This document shows positions 6,720-13,161 of a stretch of 29,656 nucleotides of DNA, piece by piece. The notes under the pieces were generated by a model. It was given only the letters and a program-made list of their open reading frames with translations. It was not told where the DNA came from and made no database searches. The translations under genes were made by a program, and so were the position numbers. Position 1 is the stretch's first letter; each line of letters begins with the position of its first letter. Source of the DNA: CAYHXN01 sp964373675 (lineage in GTDB: Bacteria; Patescibacteriota; Minisyncoccia; UBA6257; WO2-44-18); contig CAYJVO010000007.1 of NCBI GenBank assembly GCA_964373675.1, positions 1 to 29,656 on the forward strand, given 5' to 3'.

Positions 6720-8024
6720 TTATTCGTGAATAACTCGGAGGATTTCTTCAATAGTAGTAATGCCCGCTAATACTTTTTGGAAACCGTCTTCAATCATAGT
6801 GGTCATTCCATTTTTGACGGCTATTCGCTTAATTTCGCTTGCGTCCGCTTGTCGGGTGATCGCCGACCGAAGTTCATCATCCATTTCCATAACTTCATAA
6901 ATGCCAAGCCGGCCTCGGTAGCCGCTGCTGTCGCAAGCCGAGCAGCCCTTTCCGGTATAAAACACCTGGCGGCCAACCAATAATTTCTCCGACAGTATGC
7001 CTACCAGAGTTTTCAGCTCCCCTTCCGTAACTTTTCTTTCCGTTTTACAATCCGGGCAAATTTTTCTTACTAGACGCTGACCCATTGCCAAATTAATCGT
7101 GGAGGCGATTAAAAACGGTTCAACTTTCATATCTATCAATCGCGGCAAAGTGGTTGGCGCATCATTAGTGTGCAGGGTAGAAAGCAGTAAGTGGCCGGTT
7201 AAAGCGGCGTTGATGGCGATGTTCGCGGTATCCTCATCGCGAATCTCGCCCACCATGATAATATTCGGGTCTTGGCGCAAGATTGAACGGAGTCCGGTCG
7301 CAAAAGTCAGACCAGTGCGCGGATTTACCTGAATTTGATCAATGCCAGCGATGGAGTATTCAATCGGATCTTCAATGGTAATAATGGAAACTTCGGGTTT
7401 ATTCAATTCTTTAATAATGCTATAAAGCGTGGTAGTTTTTCCGGAGCCGGTTGGACCGGTTGCTAAAATCATGCCGTACGGCTTGCTGATGGCCCGTTTA
7501 ACTTTTGACAAATCTTTCTGGCTGAACCCCAAATTATCCAAAGTAAAAACTCCGGCCTGTTCCGATAAAAGCCGCAGTACGGCGTTCTCTCCGTAATAGG
7601 TCGGGGTAATGGAAACGCGCACATCAACCAGCTGGCCATTTTTAATGGCAATCCGAAAGCGGCCATCCTGCGCTGCCTGGTGTTCGTCGGTCCGCAAACC
7701 GGATAAAACTTTAATGCGGGAAATTACCTCCGGCTGAATCTCTTTTAAAAGAATATGGATCTCGTGCAGAACGCCGTCAATCCGGTATCGCGCGATCACT
7801 TTATCTTCGTAAGGATCAAAGTGAATATCAGAAGCGCGCGACAAAAAAGCGTCTTCCACTAAGGCATCCACTAAACGGATGATGGAAACGTCCTTGCCTT
7901 TTTGAAGCTCTTTTTCCACTTCCGCCCGAGCCGCCGGTGATTCGGCTGCTGTTTTTTTAGACGCTGCCGGCGCTTCCGTCTTATTCTTTACTCCAGATTT
8001 ATCGTCCTTCTTTATACTGACCAT
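6720..8024 (-). CDS. pilB: Type IV pilus assembly ATPase PilB (GspE family), short N-terminus
   Basis: 434 residues, shorter than typical PilB (about 560) because the N-terminal MshEN-type domain is absent and replaced by a Lys/Ala-rich tail (1-40). Visible motifs: Walker A GPTGSGKT near 190-197, Asp box TIEDPIE near 216, Walker B IIMVGEIRDED near 245, His box TGHLLLSTLHTNDA near 266, and a zinc-type tetracysteine site CPDC (323-326) plus CSAC (361-364). It powers pilus extension. Its ATG lies inside the 3' end of the superoxide dismutase gene (26-base overlap), so the two are probably co-translated. No PilT-like retraction ATPase is in the window. Confidence 0.95.
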   Translation of the reverse strand: MVSIKKDDKSGVKNKTEAPAASKKTAAESPAARAEVEKELQKGKDVSIIRLVDALVEDAFLSRASDIHFDPYEDKVIARYRIDGVLHEIHILLKEIQPEVISRIKVLSGLRTDEHQAAQDGRFRIAIKNGQLVDVRVSITPTYYGENAVLRLLSEQAGVFTLDNLGFSQKDLSKVKRAISKPYGMILATGPTGSGKTTTLYSIIKELNKPEVSIITIEDPIEYSIAGIDQIQVNPRTGLTFATGLRSILRQDPNIIMVGEIRDEDTANIAINAALTGHLLLSTLHTNDAPTTLPRLIDMKVEPFLIASTINLAMGQRLVRKICPDCKTERKVTEGELKTLVGILSEKLLVGRQVFYTGKGCSACDSSGYRGRLGIYEVMEMDDELRSAITRQADASEIKRIAVKNGMTTMIEDGFQKVLAGITTIEEILRVIHE

Positions 8025-8646
8025 AACGTTCTGTTAATTTATATTCTTTAACGATTCTATTGGCGAAATCCCAGTCTAAATTTTTGAAAAAAGAATTAAT
8101 ATAGTCTTTCCGATTAATGCCGTAATCCATAAAATACGCGTGCTCATAGACATCCAGTACGATAATCGGAACCGCTCCCCAAACTGCTCCCACATTGTGC
8201 GCGTCCGCTCCGTAATTGTGCAAACGATTGTCTTTATAATCAAAAGCTAAAACTCCCCATCCCCGCGCGCTCAAACCGGTAGCAACCATATCCTCTTTCC
8301 AGGCATCCAAAGAGCTGAAGTCCCTTTCAATCATTTTCACCAAGTCCCCTTTTGGCACACCGACTTGCCCTGAGCTAGTCAAAGGGTTGCCTCCGAGATG
8401 CCCGAAATAAACTTCGTGGAGCTTCATCCCGTTGACCGCAAAGGTTTCCTGACGCTTCAATTCTCCGATATAACTAAAAACCGCATTGGCTTCAGATTTA
8501 TCGGCCTCCGCAAGTTTCTTCTGCACCTCATTCGTCTTCTTTACATAACCTTCATAAAGTTTAAAATGCTGTTCCAACATTTTCTGGGAAATACCGTCCA
8601 GGTCTTTATCAAATTTATTCTTTTCCGGAACGAAATCTTTTCTCAT
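7999..8646 (-). CDS. Superoxide dismutase, Fe/Mn family
   Basis: 215 residues of the iron/manganese SOD fold. Likely metal ligands are His27 (LEQHFKLYEGYV), His77 (MKLHEVYFGH), and Asp165 and His169 (LDVYEHAY); Tyr34 matches the conserved gateway tyrosine. The HFxLYxGYV form differs from the HHxxHHxxYV form of E. coli SodA and belongs to a variant subgroup. No signal peptide is seen, so it is cytoplasmic. Residues PLTSSG are encoded by a dispersed repeat (8368-8386) shared with fmt. It heads the pilus operon and overlaps pilB. Iron versus manganese cannot be decided from sequence. Confidence 0.93.
   Translation of the reverse strand: MRKDFVPEKNKFDKDLDGISQKMLEQHFKLYEGYVKKTNEVQKKLAEADKSEANAVFSYIGELKRQETFAVNGMKLHEVYFGHLGGNPLTSSGQVGVPKGDLVKMIERDFSSLDAWKEDMVATGLSARGWGVLAFDYKDNRLHNYGADAHNVGAVWGAVPIIVLDVYEHAYFMDYGINRKDYINSFFKNLDWDFANRIVKEYKLTERYGQYKEGR
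8368..8386. repeat. 19-bp dispersed repeat inside sod
   Basis: CCCTGAGCTAGTCAAAGGG matches the reverse complement of 19912-19930 (inside fmt) at 18 of 19 bases. It resembles a CCCTGAGC-GTCGAAGGG-type repeat common in environmental bacterial genomes. It is read in frame in both genes. Confidence 0.6.
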
Positions 8647-8674
8647 AAGACGCCAATAGACTAGTCTCTAGCCA

Positions 8675-9151
8675 CTAGTCGCTCGTTTTTTTATATTCTA
8701 ACACTATCTGCTGTTTATCTTTCAGTAGTAAATTTCCCAACTCATAACTGGGTTTTCCGTCCACAGTCATAGAAACCGCATAGCCATCACGCTCAATAGT
8801 TTTATCCCAAACGGTAAAAAAATCTTTAAGATAAACTGCTTTGTCAGCGAAAAGAGTTTCCACATGCAAAGTTCCGGTTGCGTCATGAGTATGAATTTCT
8901 CCCATACAGCCGCTTGAAATCCCGAAATTTGCCGGGATAGCTTCTGCGGAACCATCAATGGTTATAATAAGACGAGGGTGAAAATGCTGAAGAGCATTAG
9001 AATGGCCGTTTAAACAACCTAACCCCGCTGATTCCAATCTAGCCAGCAAACCTTTGTTCGGATTGTTAATTTTCGGCCAAGCGAACAACGCGATTAAAAG
9101 AATAAGCACCGCGCCGCCGATTAGCCAATACCTATTTTGGTGATTAGTCAT
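8675..9151 (-). CDS. Membrane-anchored protein with a His/Cys-rich extracytoplasmic domain, unknown function
   Basis: About 158 residues from ATG 9151: one membrane helix (YWLIGGAVLILLIALFAWP, about 8-27), then a soluble domain with HFHPRLIITIDG, IPANFGI, a cysteine and GEIHTHDATGTLHVE. The HxH...C...HTHD-TG-HVE pattern recurs in small uncharacterised exported proteins and looks like a metal site, but I do not know a proven function. The ATG at 9151 is preferred over a longer frame to 9226, because a -10 box lies only 7 bases upstream, implying a leaderless mRNA starting at or near the ATG. It ends 28 bases before the sod ATG. Confidence 0.7.
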   Translation of the reverse strand: MTNHQNRYWLIGGAVLILLIALFAWPKINNPNKGLLARLESAGLGCLNGHSNALQHFHPRLIITIDGSAEAIPANFGISSGCMGEIHTHDATGTLHVETLFADKAVYLKDFFTVWDKTIERDGYAVSMTVDGKPSYELGNLLLKDKQQIVLEYKKTSD

Positions 9152-9158
9152 AAACTTT

Positions 9159-9187
9159 ATTATAGAGTATAATTTTCCCTGAAACAA
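9159..9187 (-). promoter_or_regulatory. Promoter for a leaderless transcript
   Basis: Minus-strand TTGTTT (9182-9187), a 17-base spacer and a perfect TATAAT (9159-9164). The predicted start falls on or next to the ATG at 9151. Confidence 0.55.
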
Positions 9188-9251
9188 TTGAATCGCGTCA
9201 TTCCGGGATCGTCTATACCCCGCCAACCTTTTAAAAATTTATTGCCAAAGC

Positions 9252-9322
9252 TGCCGGGTCATCTAATGGTAGGATAGTGGACTCTGAATCCACTCATCTT
9301 GGTTCGAATCCAAGCCCGGCAG
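9252..9322 (+). tRNA. tRNA-Gln (anticodon CTG)
   Basis: A full cloverleaf: acceptor TGCCGGG/CCCGGCA, D arm, anticodon stem GTGGA/TCCAC with loop CTCTGAA (CTG), T arm with GGTTCGAATCC, and discriminator G, as expected for Gln. CCA is not encoded. The flanks GCCAAAGC (9244-9251) and GCTTTGGC (9322-9329) continue the acceptor helix by 8 bp in the precursor. Confidence 0.95.
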
Positions 9323-9418
9323 CTTTGGCCGGAAATAGGCGGGGCGCAATAAGGGGGCATTAACTCGGTATCGGGGTTCTCCCGCACAATAATTTTAAAA
9401 TTTTAATGTATGCGGGAT

Positions 9419-9459
9419 CCCGCCAAAGGCGGGAGACTCCCTGTCTGCCGGTAGACAGG
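9419..9459. repeat. Palindromic repeats between tRNA-Gln and the CPBP-like gene
   Basis: CCCGCCAAAGGCGGG (9419-9433) and CCTGTCTGCCGGTAGACAGG (9440-9459) are two perfect or near-perfect palindromes. Variants of the first recur near 11706 and 28378. Apart from the promoter at 9475-9502 I see nothing else in this gap. Confidence 0.6.
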
Positions 9460-9474
9460 CCTGTCCCGGAACAA

Positions 9475-9502
9475 TTGTAATATAAATTTTTACTGTTATA
9501 AT
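9475..9502 (+). promoter_or_regulatory. Promoter of the CPBP-like gene
   Basis: TTGTAA (9475-9480), a 16-base spacer and a perfect TATAAT (9497-9502). The ATG follows at 9527, with AAAGG six bases before it as ribosome binding site. Confidence 0.55.
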
Positions 9503-9526
9503 ATTGCCAGTTCTTGAAAGGTAAAA

Positions 9527-10231
9527 ATGTGGCGGATATTGGATTCTAAAATCGGTCTGGCTGTAGAAATCGGCTCGGTGTTTTTTCTGATCATGCTCCA
9601 TATTTGGCTGCTGTGCGACCTTCTACCGGTTTTTTGGCTGGTCCCTACGGTAGTAATAATCCTTAGCTGGATTTTTCGCAAACCGAAAACTGTGAAAATG
9701 GCGGGGCAGAAAAAAATAGATTGGGTTTTAGAAGATCTCGGTCTTTTGCCCAGAACCGGCGCTTATGTTGGAAGACTGATTCTAATTACTGTTTGTGCTC
9801 TCGGAATTGTTGTAATCTTAGGTCTCATTTTTAATCCAGAGTTTTTAGATAATAAAAAATTAAAGTATATTGCTCATTGGCTAGGGGGCTATTTTCTTTG
9901 GGCTCTTATTCAGCAATTAACGTATCAGGGTTATTTTATTGACCGATTGGATATGATGTTTTCAAAAAGCGCCTGGAAAACAAAACATTGGCTGGTTAGT
10001 TTGGTTGGTGGCGCGATGTTTTCTGCCGTTCACGCTCCGAATCTGTTTTTAATGGTGGTAACTTTTGTTGGTGGCGTGATCAGCGCGAAATTCTTTTTAA
10101 CTAATCGGTTTTTATATGTAATAGCGCCGCTCCATGCTATTGTGGCTGTAGCCGTAGTAATCTGCCTGCCGGAAAGTTGGCACCATAATTTAAGAATCGG
10201 ACCATACTTTTTAGAAAAATTAAACTGGTAA
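9527..10231 (+). CDS. CPBP-like intramembrane protein with altered first catalytic motif
   Basis: 234 residues with about six to eight hydrophobic segments. The pattern fits CPBP (CAAX protease and bacteriocin-processing, Abi) proteins: a motif 1-like WALIQQLTYQGYF near 127-139, a motif 2-like FSAVHAPN near 164-171, and a later PLHAI near 200. The usual EExxxR of motif 1 reads QQLTYQ, so the two metal- or water-activating glutamates are glutamines. It may be a variant or inactive enzyme; assignment to the family is by pattern only. It has its own promoter and a terminator overlapping its stop codon, so it is monocistronic. Confidence 0.6.
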   Translation: MWRILDSKIGLAVEIGSVFFLIMLHIWLLCDLLPVFWLVPTVVIILSWIFRKPKTVKMAGQKKIDWVLEDLGLLPRTGAYVGRLILITVCALGIVVILGLIFNPEFLDNKKLKYIAHWLGGYFLWALIQQLTYQGYFIDRLDMMFSKSAWKTKHWLVSLVGGAMFSAVHAPNLFLMVVTFVGGVISAKFFLTNRFLYVIAPLHAIVAVAVVICLPESWHHNLRIGPYFLEKLNW

Positions 10232-10257
10232 GCCGCTTCGTACTAAAGCGGCTTTTT
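10231..10257 (+). terminator. Rho-independent terminator
   Basis: Stem AGCCGCTT/AAGCGGCT with a six-base loop followed by TTTTT, starting at the last base of the stop codon of the CPBP-like gene. Confidence 0.88.
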
Positions 10258-10271
10258 CTTTATTCGCACGA

Positions 10272-10434
10272 AAATACTCCGAGCGCTCGGCCTTCGTAGC
10301 CGAAGGCTACTTCGGCGAAGGAGGCTAAGCTCGGGGAGTTTCATTTGCCGAAATAGCTTACTAAATCCACGGCCTTTAGGCCGTGGAGCTTCGTTCATTA
10401 TTCCATTATCCCGCCATGGGCGGGATAATGGAAT
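10272..10434. repeat. Cluster of palindromic repeats
   Basis: Three units. At 10291-10322 is a CCTTCGTAGC...GCTACTTCGGCG unit, with an inverted relative at 25913-25940. At 10367-10386 is CCACGGCCTTTAGGCCGTGG, a relative of 11598-11617 and of the half copy near 25948-25965. At 10400-10434 is a 16-bp perfect stem ATTCCATTATCCCGCC with loop ATG. No reading frame here looks real. Confidence 0.7.
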
Positions 10435-10461
10435 AAAAATCTCCACGCTTAGCGTAGAGAT
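10434..10461 (-). terminator. Rho-independent terminator of the tRNA pair
   Basis: On the minus strand a 10-bp stem ATCTCTACGC/GCGTGGAGAT (one G-U pair, loop TAA) is followed by TTTTT, immediately after tRNA-Leu. Confidence 0.75.
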
Positions 10462-10464
10462 AAA

Positions 10465-10547
10465 TGGGCGAGGTGGGATTCGAACCCACACGCCTCTCGG
10501 CCGGGAGTTTTAAGCCCCCTGCGTCTGCCAGTTCCGTCCACTCGCCC
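10465..10547 (-). tRNA. tRNA-Leu (anticodon TAA)
   Basis: 83 nt class II tRNA: acceptor GGGCGAG/CTCGCCC, anticodon loop CTTAAAA (TAA), a long variable arm (GGCCGAGAGGC), T loop GGTTCGAATCC and discriminator A. CCA is not encoded. Confidence 0.95.
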
Positions 10548-10595
10548 ATCCCGTTAGAAGCAGAGCGCGGTCTGCGACCGCGGCTTCTAACGGGA

Positions 10596-10600
<5 letters not shown>
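10545..10600. repeat. Large stem-loop forming the spacer between two tRNAs
   Basis: GCCCATCCCGTTAGAAGC on one side pairs perfectly with its complement on the other, with an inner GCGGTC-TGC-GACCGC hairpin. The stem includes the last bases of one tRNA and the first of the next, so the precursor would fold the two ends together. Confidence 0.75.
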
Positions 10601-10669
<69 letters not shown>

Positions 10670-10678
10670 ATCGGTGAT

Positions 10679-10798
10679 TTAATGCCCGCACTTTCCCCTG
10701 CTCTCAAATATTGCCATCAAAACCGCTATGACGACCAAAAAACCGATTCCCAAACCGTAGAGAAAGCCTCCTAAAAGATAACTAAAGGCCCGCTTCAT
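10679..10798 (-). CDS. 39-residue membrane peptide
   Basis: MKRAFSYLLGGFLYGLGIGF begins a peptide with one glycine-rich hydrophobic helix and a short charged tail ending ESRGKCGH. Its ATG overlaps the stop of the upstream gene by one base (TAATG), which suggests translational coupling. It ends 10 bases before the CAT tRNA. Function unknown. Confidence 0.5.
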   Translation of the reverse strand: MKRAFSYLLGGFLYGLGIGFLVVIAVLMAIFESRGKCGH

Positions 10799-11304
10799 TA
10801 CTCGTTTCCTTTCTTTTTGAAAAGAATAGCATACGCCCTCCTCAGCATCCGGCCGTAAAGACCGTCAGGAATGAACCGCTCGCCATAATCCTCGCCAAGC
10901 TCGTGGTAAAAATGTTTGTTCCTTCCTTTGACTTTCCGCTTTGAAGATCCGTCAATGTAAAACTCTGCCTTGGCGCGCACCACTCCGCTTTCCGGATCAA
11001 ATGCACAGATGATAGCCACATTTGCGCTGCGATTCACCTCCAATACCCGCAAATGAAAACCGCTGCGGGGACACGGACGATCCGCAATTGCCTTCTTAGC
11101 CTTCCTTTCCAAAAGACGGCGGGTTCGTTCGTCAAGTTCCCTATTCGGGAAAATTCCGGATAGCTCCGGCTGCCCGTCTTTGTTTTGGAAAACCGCGATA
11201 TGGGCCTTTTCGCCGTCATCGTCGTAAACTCGGATGCCAATCCTAACGTTAATTACCATGCCATTCAGCCGCTTCACTTCCGGCTCGTAGATTTCTAGAG
11301 CCAT
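10798..11304 (-). CDS. Conserved-looking soluble protein of unknown function
   Basis: 168 residues, not recognised. It has an N-terminal beta-rich part (MVINVRIGIRVYDDDGEKA), a basic helical middle (DERTRRLLERKAKKAIADR) and a C-terminal basic segment (SSKRKVKGRNKHFYHELGED). No membrane helix or signal is seen. The ATG at 11304 is clear because GAGGAG lies 7 bases upstream, a rare strong Shine-Dalgarno in this window; a TTG at 11319 would lie upstream of that site. It has a consensus promoter and may be co-transcribed with the 39-aa peptide and the two tRNAs. Confidence 0.75.
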   Translation of the reverse strand: MALEIYEPEVKRLNGMVINVRIGIRVYDDDGEKAHIAVFQNKDGQPELSGIFPNRELDERTRRLLERKAKKAIADRPCPRSGFHLRVLEVNRSANVAIICAFDPESGVVRAKAEFYIDGSSKRKVKGRNKHFYHELGEDYGERFIPDGLYGRMLRRAYAILFKKKGNE

Positions 11305-11336
11305 TTCCGGTCTCCTCAATCAAAAATTCTTTTTAA

Positions 11337-11365
11337 AATATAGCATATTATAGTAAGCTTGTCAA
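11337..11365 (-). promoter_or_regulatory. Consensus promoter
   Basis: Minus-strand TTGACA (11360-11365), a 17-base spacer and TATATT (11337-11342), 33 bases before the ATG at 11304. A second TATAAT lies within the spacer. Confidence 0.7.
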
Positions 11366-11434
11366 ATGTATCGTACGCCAGTTCAACAAGTAAGTGCAGC
11401 ACTTATGACACAAATGAAACTCCCCGGCCTTACC

Positions 11435-11617
11435 CTCGGCTCCGCTGGAAGCGGAGCCGAGTCTGACTCGGCGAAGCCGAGTCTGACTCGGCGGAGCCCC
11501 ACGCCTTTGGCGGAGCGTGGCGCCTGGGGTTTCTGATTGATCGAGCGACGCTCACCCGCCACTATTACGCGTAATAGTGGCGGGTATGCCCGCACTTCCA
11601 CGGCCTGAAGGCCGTGG
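11435..11617. repeat. Palindrome-rich intergenic cluster
   Basis: In order: a 12-bp hairpin CTCGGCTCCGCT-GGA (11435-11461); a ~20-bp tandem unit GAGTCTGACTCGGCG-AGCC repeated twice (11459-11498); CCACGC...GCGTGG (about 11499-11520); a perfect 32-bp palindrome with arms ACCCGCCACTATTACG (11554-11585); and CCACGGCCTGAAGGCCGTGG (11598-11617). No gene is visible between 11366 and 11640. Confidence 0.8.
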
Positions 11618-11644
11618 TTTTCGTTCGGAAGTCCGGCATATGAG

Positions 11645-11673
11645 TAAAAAGCCGCCCCGATAAATCGGGGCGG
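11645..11673 (-). terminator. Rho-independent terminator of RNase P RNA
   Basis: GCCGCCCCGAT/ATCGGGGCGGC stem followed on the minus strand by TTTTT, directly after the 3' end of the RNA. Confidence 0.88.
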
Positions 11674-11677
11674 CCGC

Positions 11678-12166
11678 GTCGGCGATCATAAGCCGGATTC
11701 TGTCTATCCCGCCAAAGGCAGGACGAGATGATCATTTATCTAGGATTAGCATTGCTGCCAACCTCAAGCGGCACTTCCTCCTTTGCGTGAAGCTATGGAG
11801 GACTCGGCCTTGCACTCAGGTAAGGATTTAGCCGTTTCACATCCGCTTTTTATCCCTATTGCGGATCTGGGCCTTCTACGTTGGGAGCGGGCCCCCGCGT
11901 AAAGCTTTCGCCACGCGGCGTTTCTGTTCGCACCTCTGCATTACTGCTGGCAGGCGTTACCCGCGTAAAAATGCCTTACGGCATTTACGCGGCCCCGTGA
12001 TAAAATCGAAGATTTTATTTTACGGGGCTGCTACCCTTTCCGCTTTGGCTAAGAATGCTTAGAACTCTAAAGTTTGGTTAGAGTGCTTCGCACTCCGAAG
12101 CCTTGGCGAAGGAGTGTCCGGACTTTCCTCCCCGATCATTTCGGAGCGATCATCTGAATCACCGAC
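11678..12166 (-). ncRNA. rnpB: RNase P RNA (bacterial type A-like)
   Basis: About 489 nt. The 5' side carries the signature GGAGGAAAGTCCGGAC and the 3' end GACAGAATCCGGCTTATG. The ends pair to form helix P1 (GTCGGTGAT with ATCGCCGAC). Several GC-rich hairpins lie between, including GCGTAAATGCC/GGCATTTTTACGC and a long AT-rich arm. It is the catalytic RNA for tRNA 5' maturation, fitting the three nearby tRNAs. A strong promoter starts it at about 12166 and a terminator follows. Frames inside it are not genes. Confidence 0.95.
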
Positions 12167-12172
12167 AAACAC

Positions 12173-12202
12173 ATATTAACACTGAAAGTTAGCGGTTGTC
12201 AA
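12173..12202 (-). promoter_or_regulatory. Strong sigma70-type promoter of rnpB
   Basis: TTGACA (12197-12202), an 18-base spacer and TAATAT (12173-12178) on the minus strand; the expected start coincides with helix P1 of RNase P RNA. The first four bases of the -35 box are also the inner flanking duplication (TTGA/TCAA) of the adjacent MITE-like element. Confidence 0.8.
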
Positions 12203-12343
12203 CCCCCACACTTAATAAGCGCTTCGTTTTCCTACAATGCCGGAGATTGAATAAAGTTATTTATAAAAACAATGTATTTGCGAATTACAAAAACTGCCTT
12301 TTGGAAAACGGCTGGGCATTGCTGCGCTTATTAAGTGTGGGGG
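12203..12343. mobile_element. 141-bp MITE-like element with 20-bp perfect inverted ends and TCAA duplication
   Basis: The ends CCCCCACACTTAATAAGCGC (12203-12222) and the exact reverse complement (12324-12343) are flanked by TCAA at 12199-12202 and 12344-12347. The ~100-bp AT-rich interior has no recognisable transposase. It sits between rnpB and the RNase H gene and supplies the last codons and stop of RNase H. Deleting it with one TCAA would give an RNase H tail of NKALDNR. Confidence 0.65.
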
Positions 12344-12774
12344 TCAAGCGCCTTATTCACCATCCGATCCGCCTCTTTATTTTTCTCGCGTGGGATATGA
12401 TGAAATTCCACTTTTTTAAAATCTAGTTTTAAATTCCAAATCTCCAGCCAAAGCGGCTGTAAATCTTCGTCTTCAATTTTATACTGGCCAGTAAGCTGTT
12501 TCATCAAGAGCTCGCTGTCCATATAACACGCCACTTCGGTTTCTTTGGCTTTCTTTTTCCCCAAAAGGGCCTTGGCTTTTTTTAAAGCAAAAACCAGCGC
12601 CTTGTATTCGGCAATATTGTTAGTTGTTTCGCCAATGTACTCGCCGTATTTTTTACTTCCCACCACCACTCCAATCGCCGCCGGCCCCGGATTACCTCTC
12701 GCTCCACCATCGGTATATATCGTTAAGTGCTTAGAGGATAGAGGAAAGAGATCAGTTTGTTTACTTTTTTCCAT
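12331..12774 (-). CDS. rnhA: Ribonuclease H, type I
   Basis: 147 residues. RNase H fold with the catalytic acidic set Asp22 (YTDGGARGNPG), Glu56 (NIAEYKAL), Asp86 (YMDSELL) and Asp136 (NKEAD). It degrades the RNA strand of RNA/DNA hybrids; the extra N-terminal segment and the HIPREKNKEAD motif resemble RnhA/YpdQ-like short proteins. The final PHT and the stop codon lie in the inverted repeat of the MITE-like element, so the tail is acquired. The start overlaps the upstream four-helix gene by 14 bases. Confidence 0.93.
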   Translation of the reverse strand: MEKSKQTDLFPLSSKHLTIYTDGGARGNPGPAAIGVVVGSKKYGEYIGETTNNIAEYKALVFALKKAKALLGKKKAKETEVACYMDSELLMKQLTGQYKIEDEDLQPLWLEIWNLKLDFKKVEFHHIPREKNKEADRMVNKALDPHT

Positions 12775-13081
12775 TTCTTAATGTTTTTACAAAACTTGTT
12801 AACATGGCAATGATTTCATTGCAATCTTTAGAAATACTTTCGTAAGTTTTACGATCTATATACCCTTCGTCGCACAACGCATAAAACCAATCTTCGCTTT
12901 CACCAACAGATCCTCTTGAGATCTCCAAATACGATGCGAGGCTTTTACCTTTATGACTATACCACCCCTCAACAATATTAGCGCGAATAGAAAGCGGGCT
13001 TGAAACTAATTGCTTTATGATAGCCCAAGAAACAAAGTCTCTTTTAACGTCTCTAAGGATTGTTAATCCTTTCTTAATCAA
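12761..13081 (-). CDS. Four-helix bundle protein (S23/IVP-like family)
   Basis: 106 residues. The core SPLSIRANIVEGWYSHKGKS followed by SYLEISRGSVGESEDWF matches the family first seen in 23S rRNA intervening sequences and common in CPR genomes; function unknown, possibly RNA or protein binding. The N-terminal helix is shorter than in typical members (about 115-125 aa). The only available start is TTG at 13081, since an in-frame stop lies just upstream. It overlaps the RNase H gene. Confidence 0.75.
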   Translation of the reverse strand: MIKKGLTILRDVKRDFVSWAIIKQLVSSPLSIRANIVEGWYSHKGKSLASYLEISRGSVGESEDWFYALCDEGYIDRKTYESISKDCNEIIAMLTSFVKTLRNGKK

Positions 13082-13161
13082 GCTACAAGATTTTTCTCAA
13101 ATTAATAAATCTCTATGAGTTTTCTGCATGGATATAATACTCGTTTTCTTTTCTCTTTTCT

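Noticed and set aside
9152..9226. N-terminal extension of the anchored His-rich protein to 9226
   Set aside because: The extension would be encoded by the promoter region (TTGTTT and TATAAT) and has no protein features.
11554..11585. Perfect 32-bp palindrome as a fifth CCCCC...GGGGG element
   Set aside because: Its ends read ACCCGCC rather than CCCCC(A/G)CA and no 4-bp flanking duplication is found.
11859..12062. Open frame on the plus strand inside the RNase P RNA
   Set aside because: The region carries conserved RNase P RNA signatures on the other strand, and the translated product has no recognisable features.
12223..12323. Interior of the MITE-like element as a small transposase gene
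   Set aside because: No catalytic motif or homology is visible and the frame runs into the RNase H gene's antisense strand.
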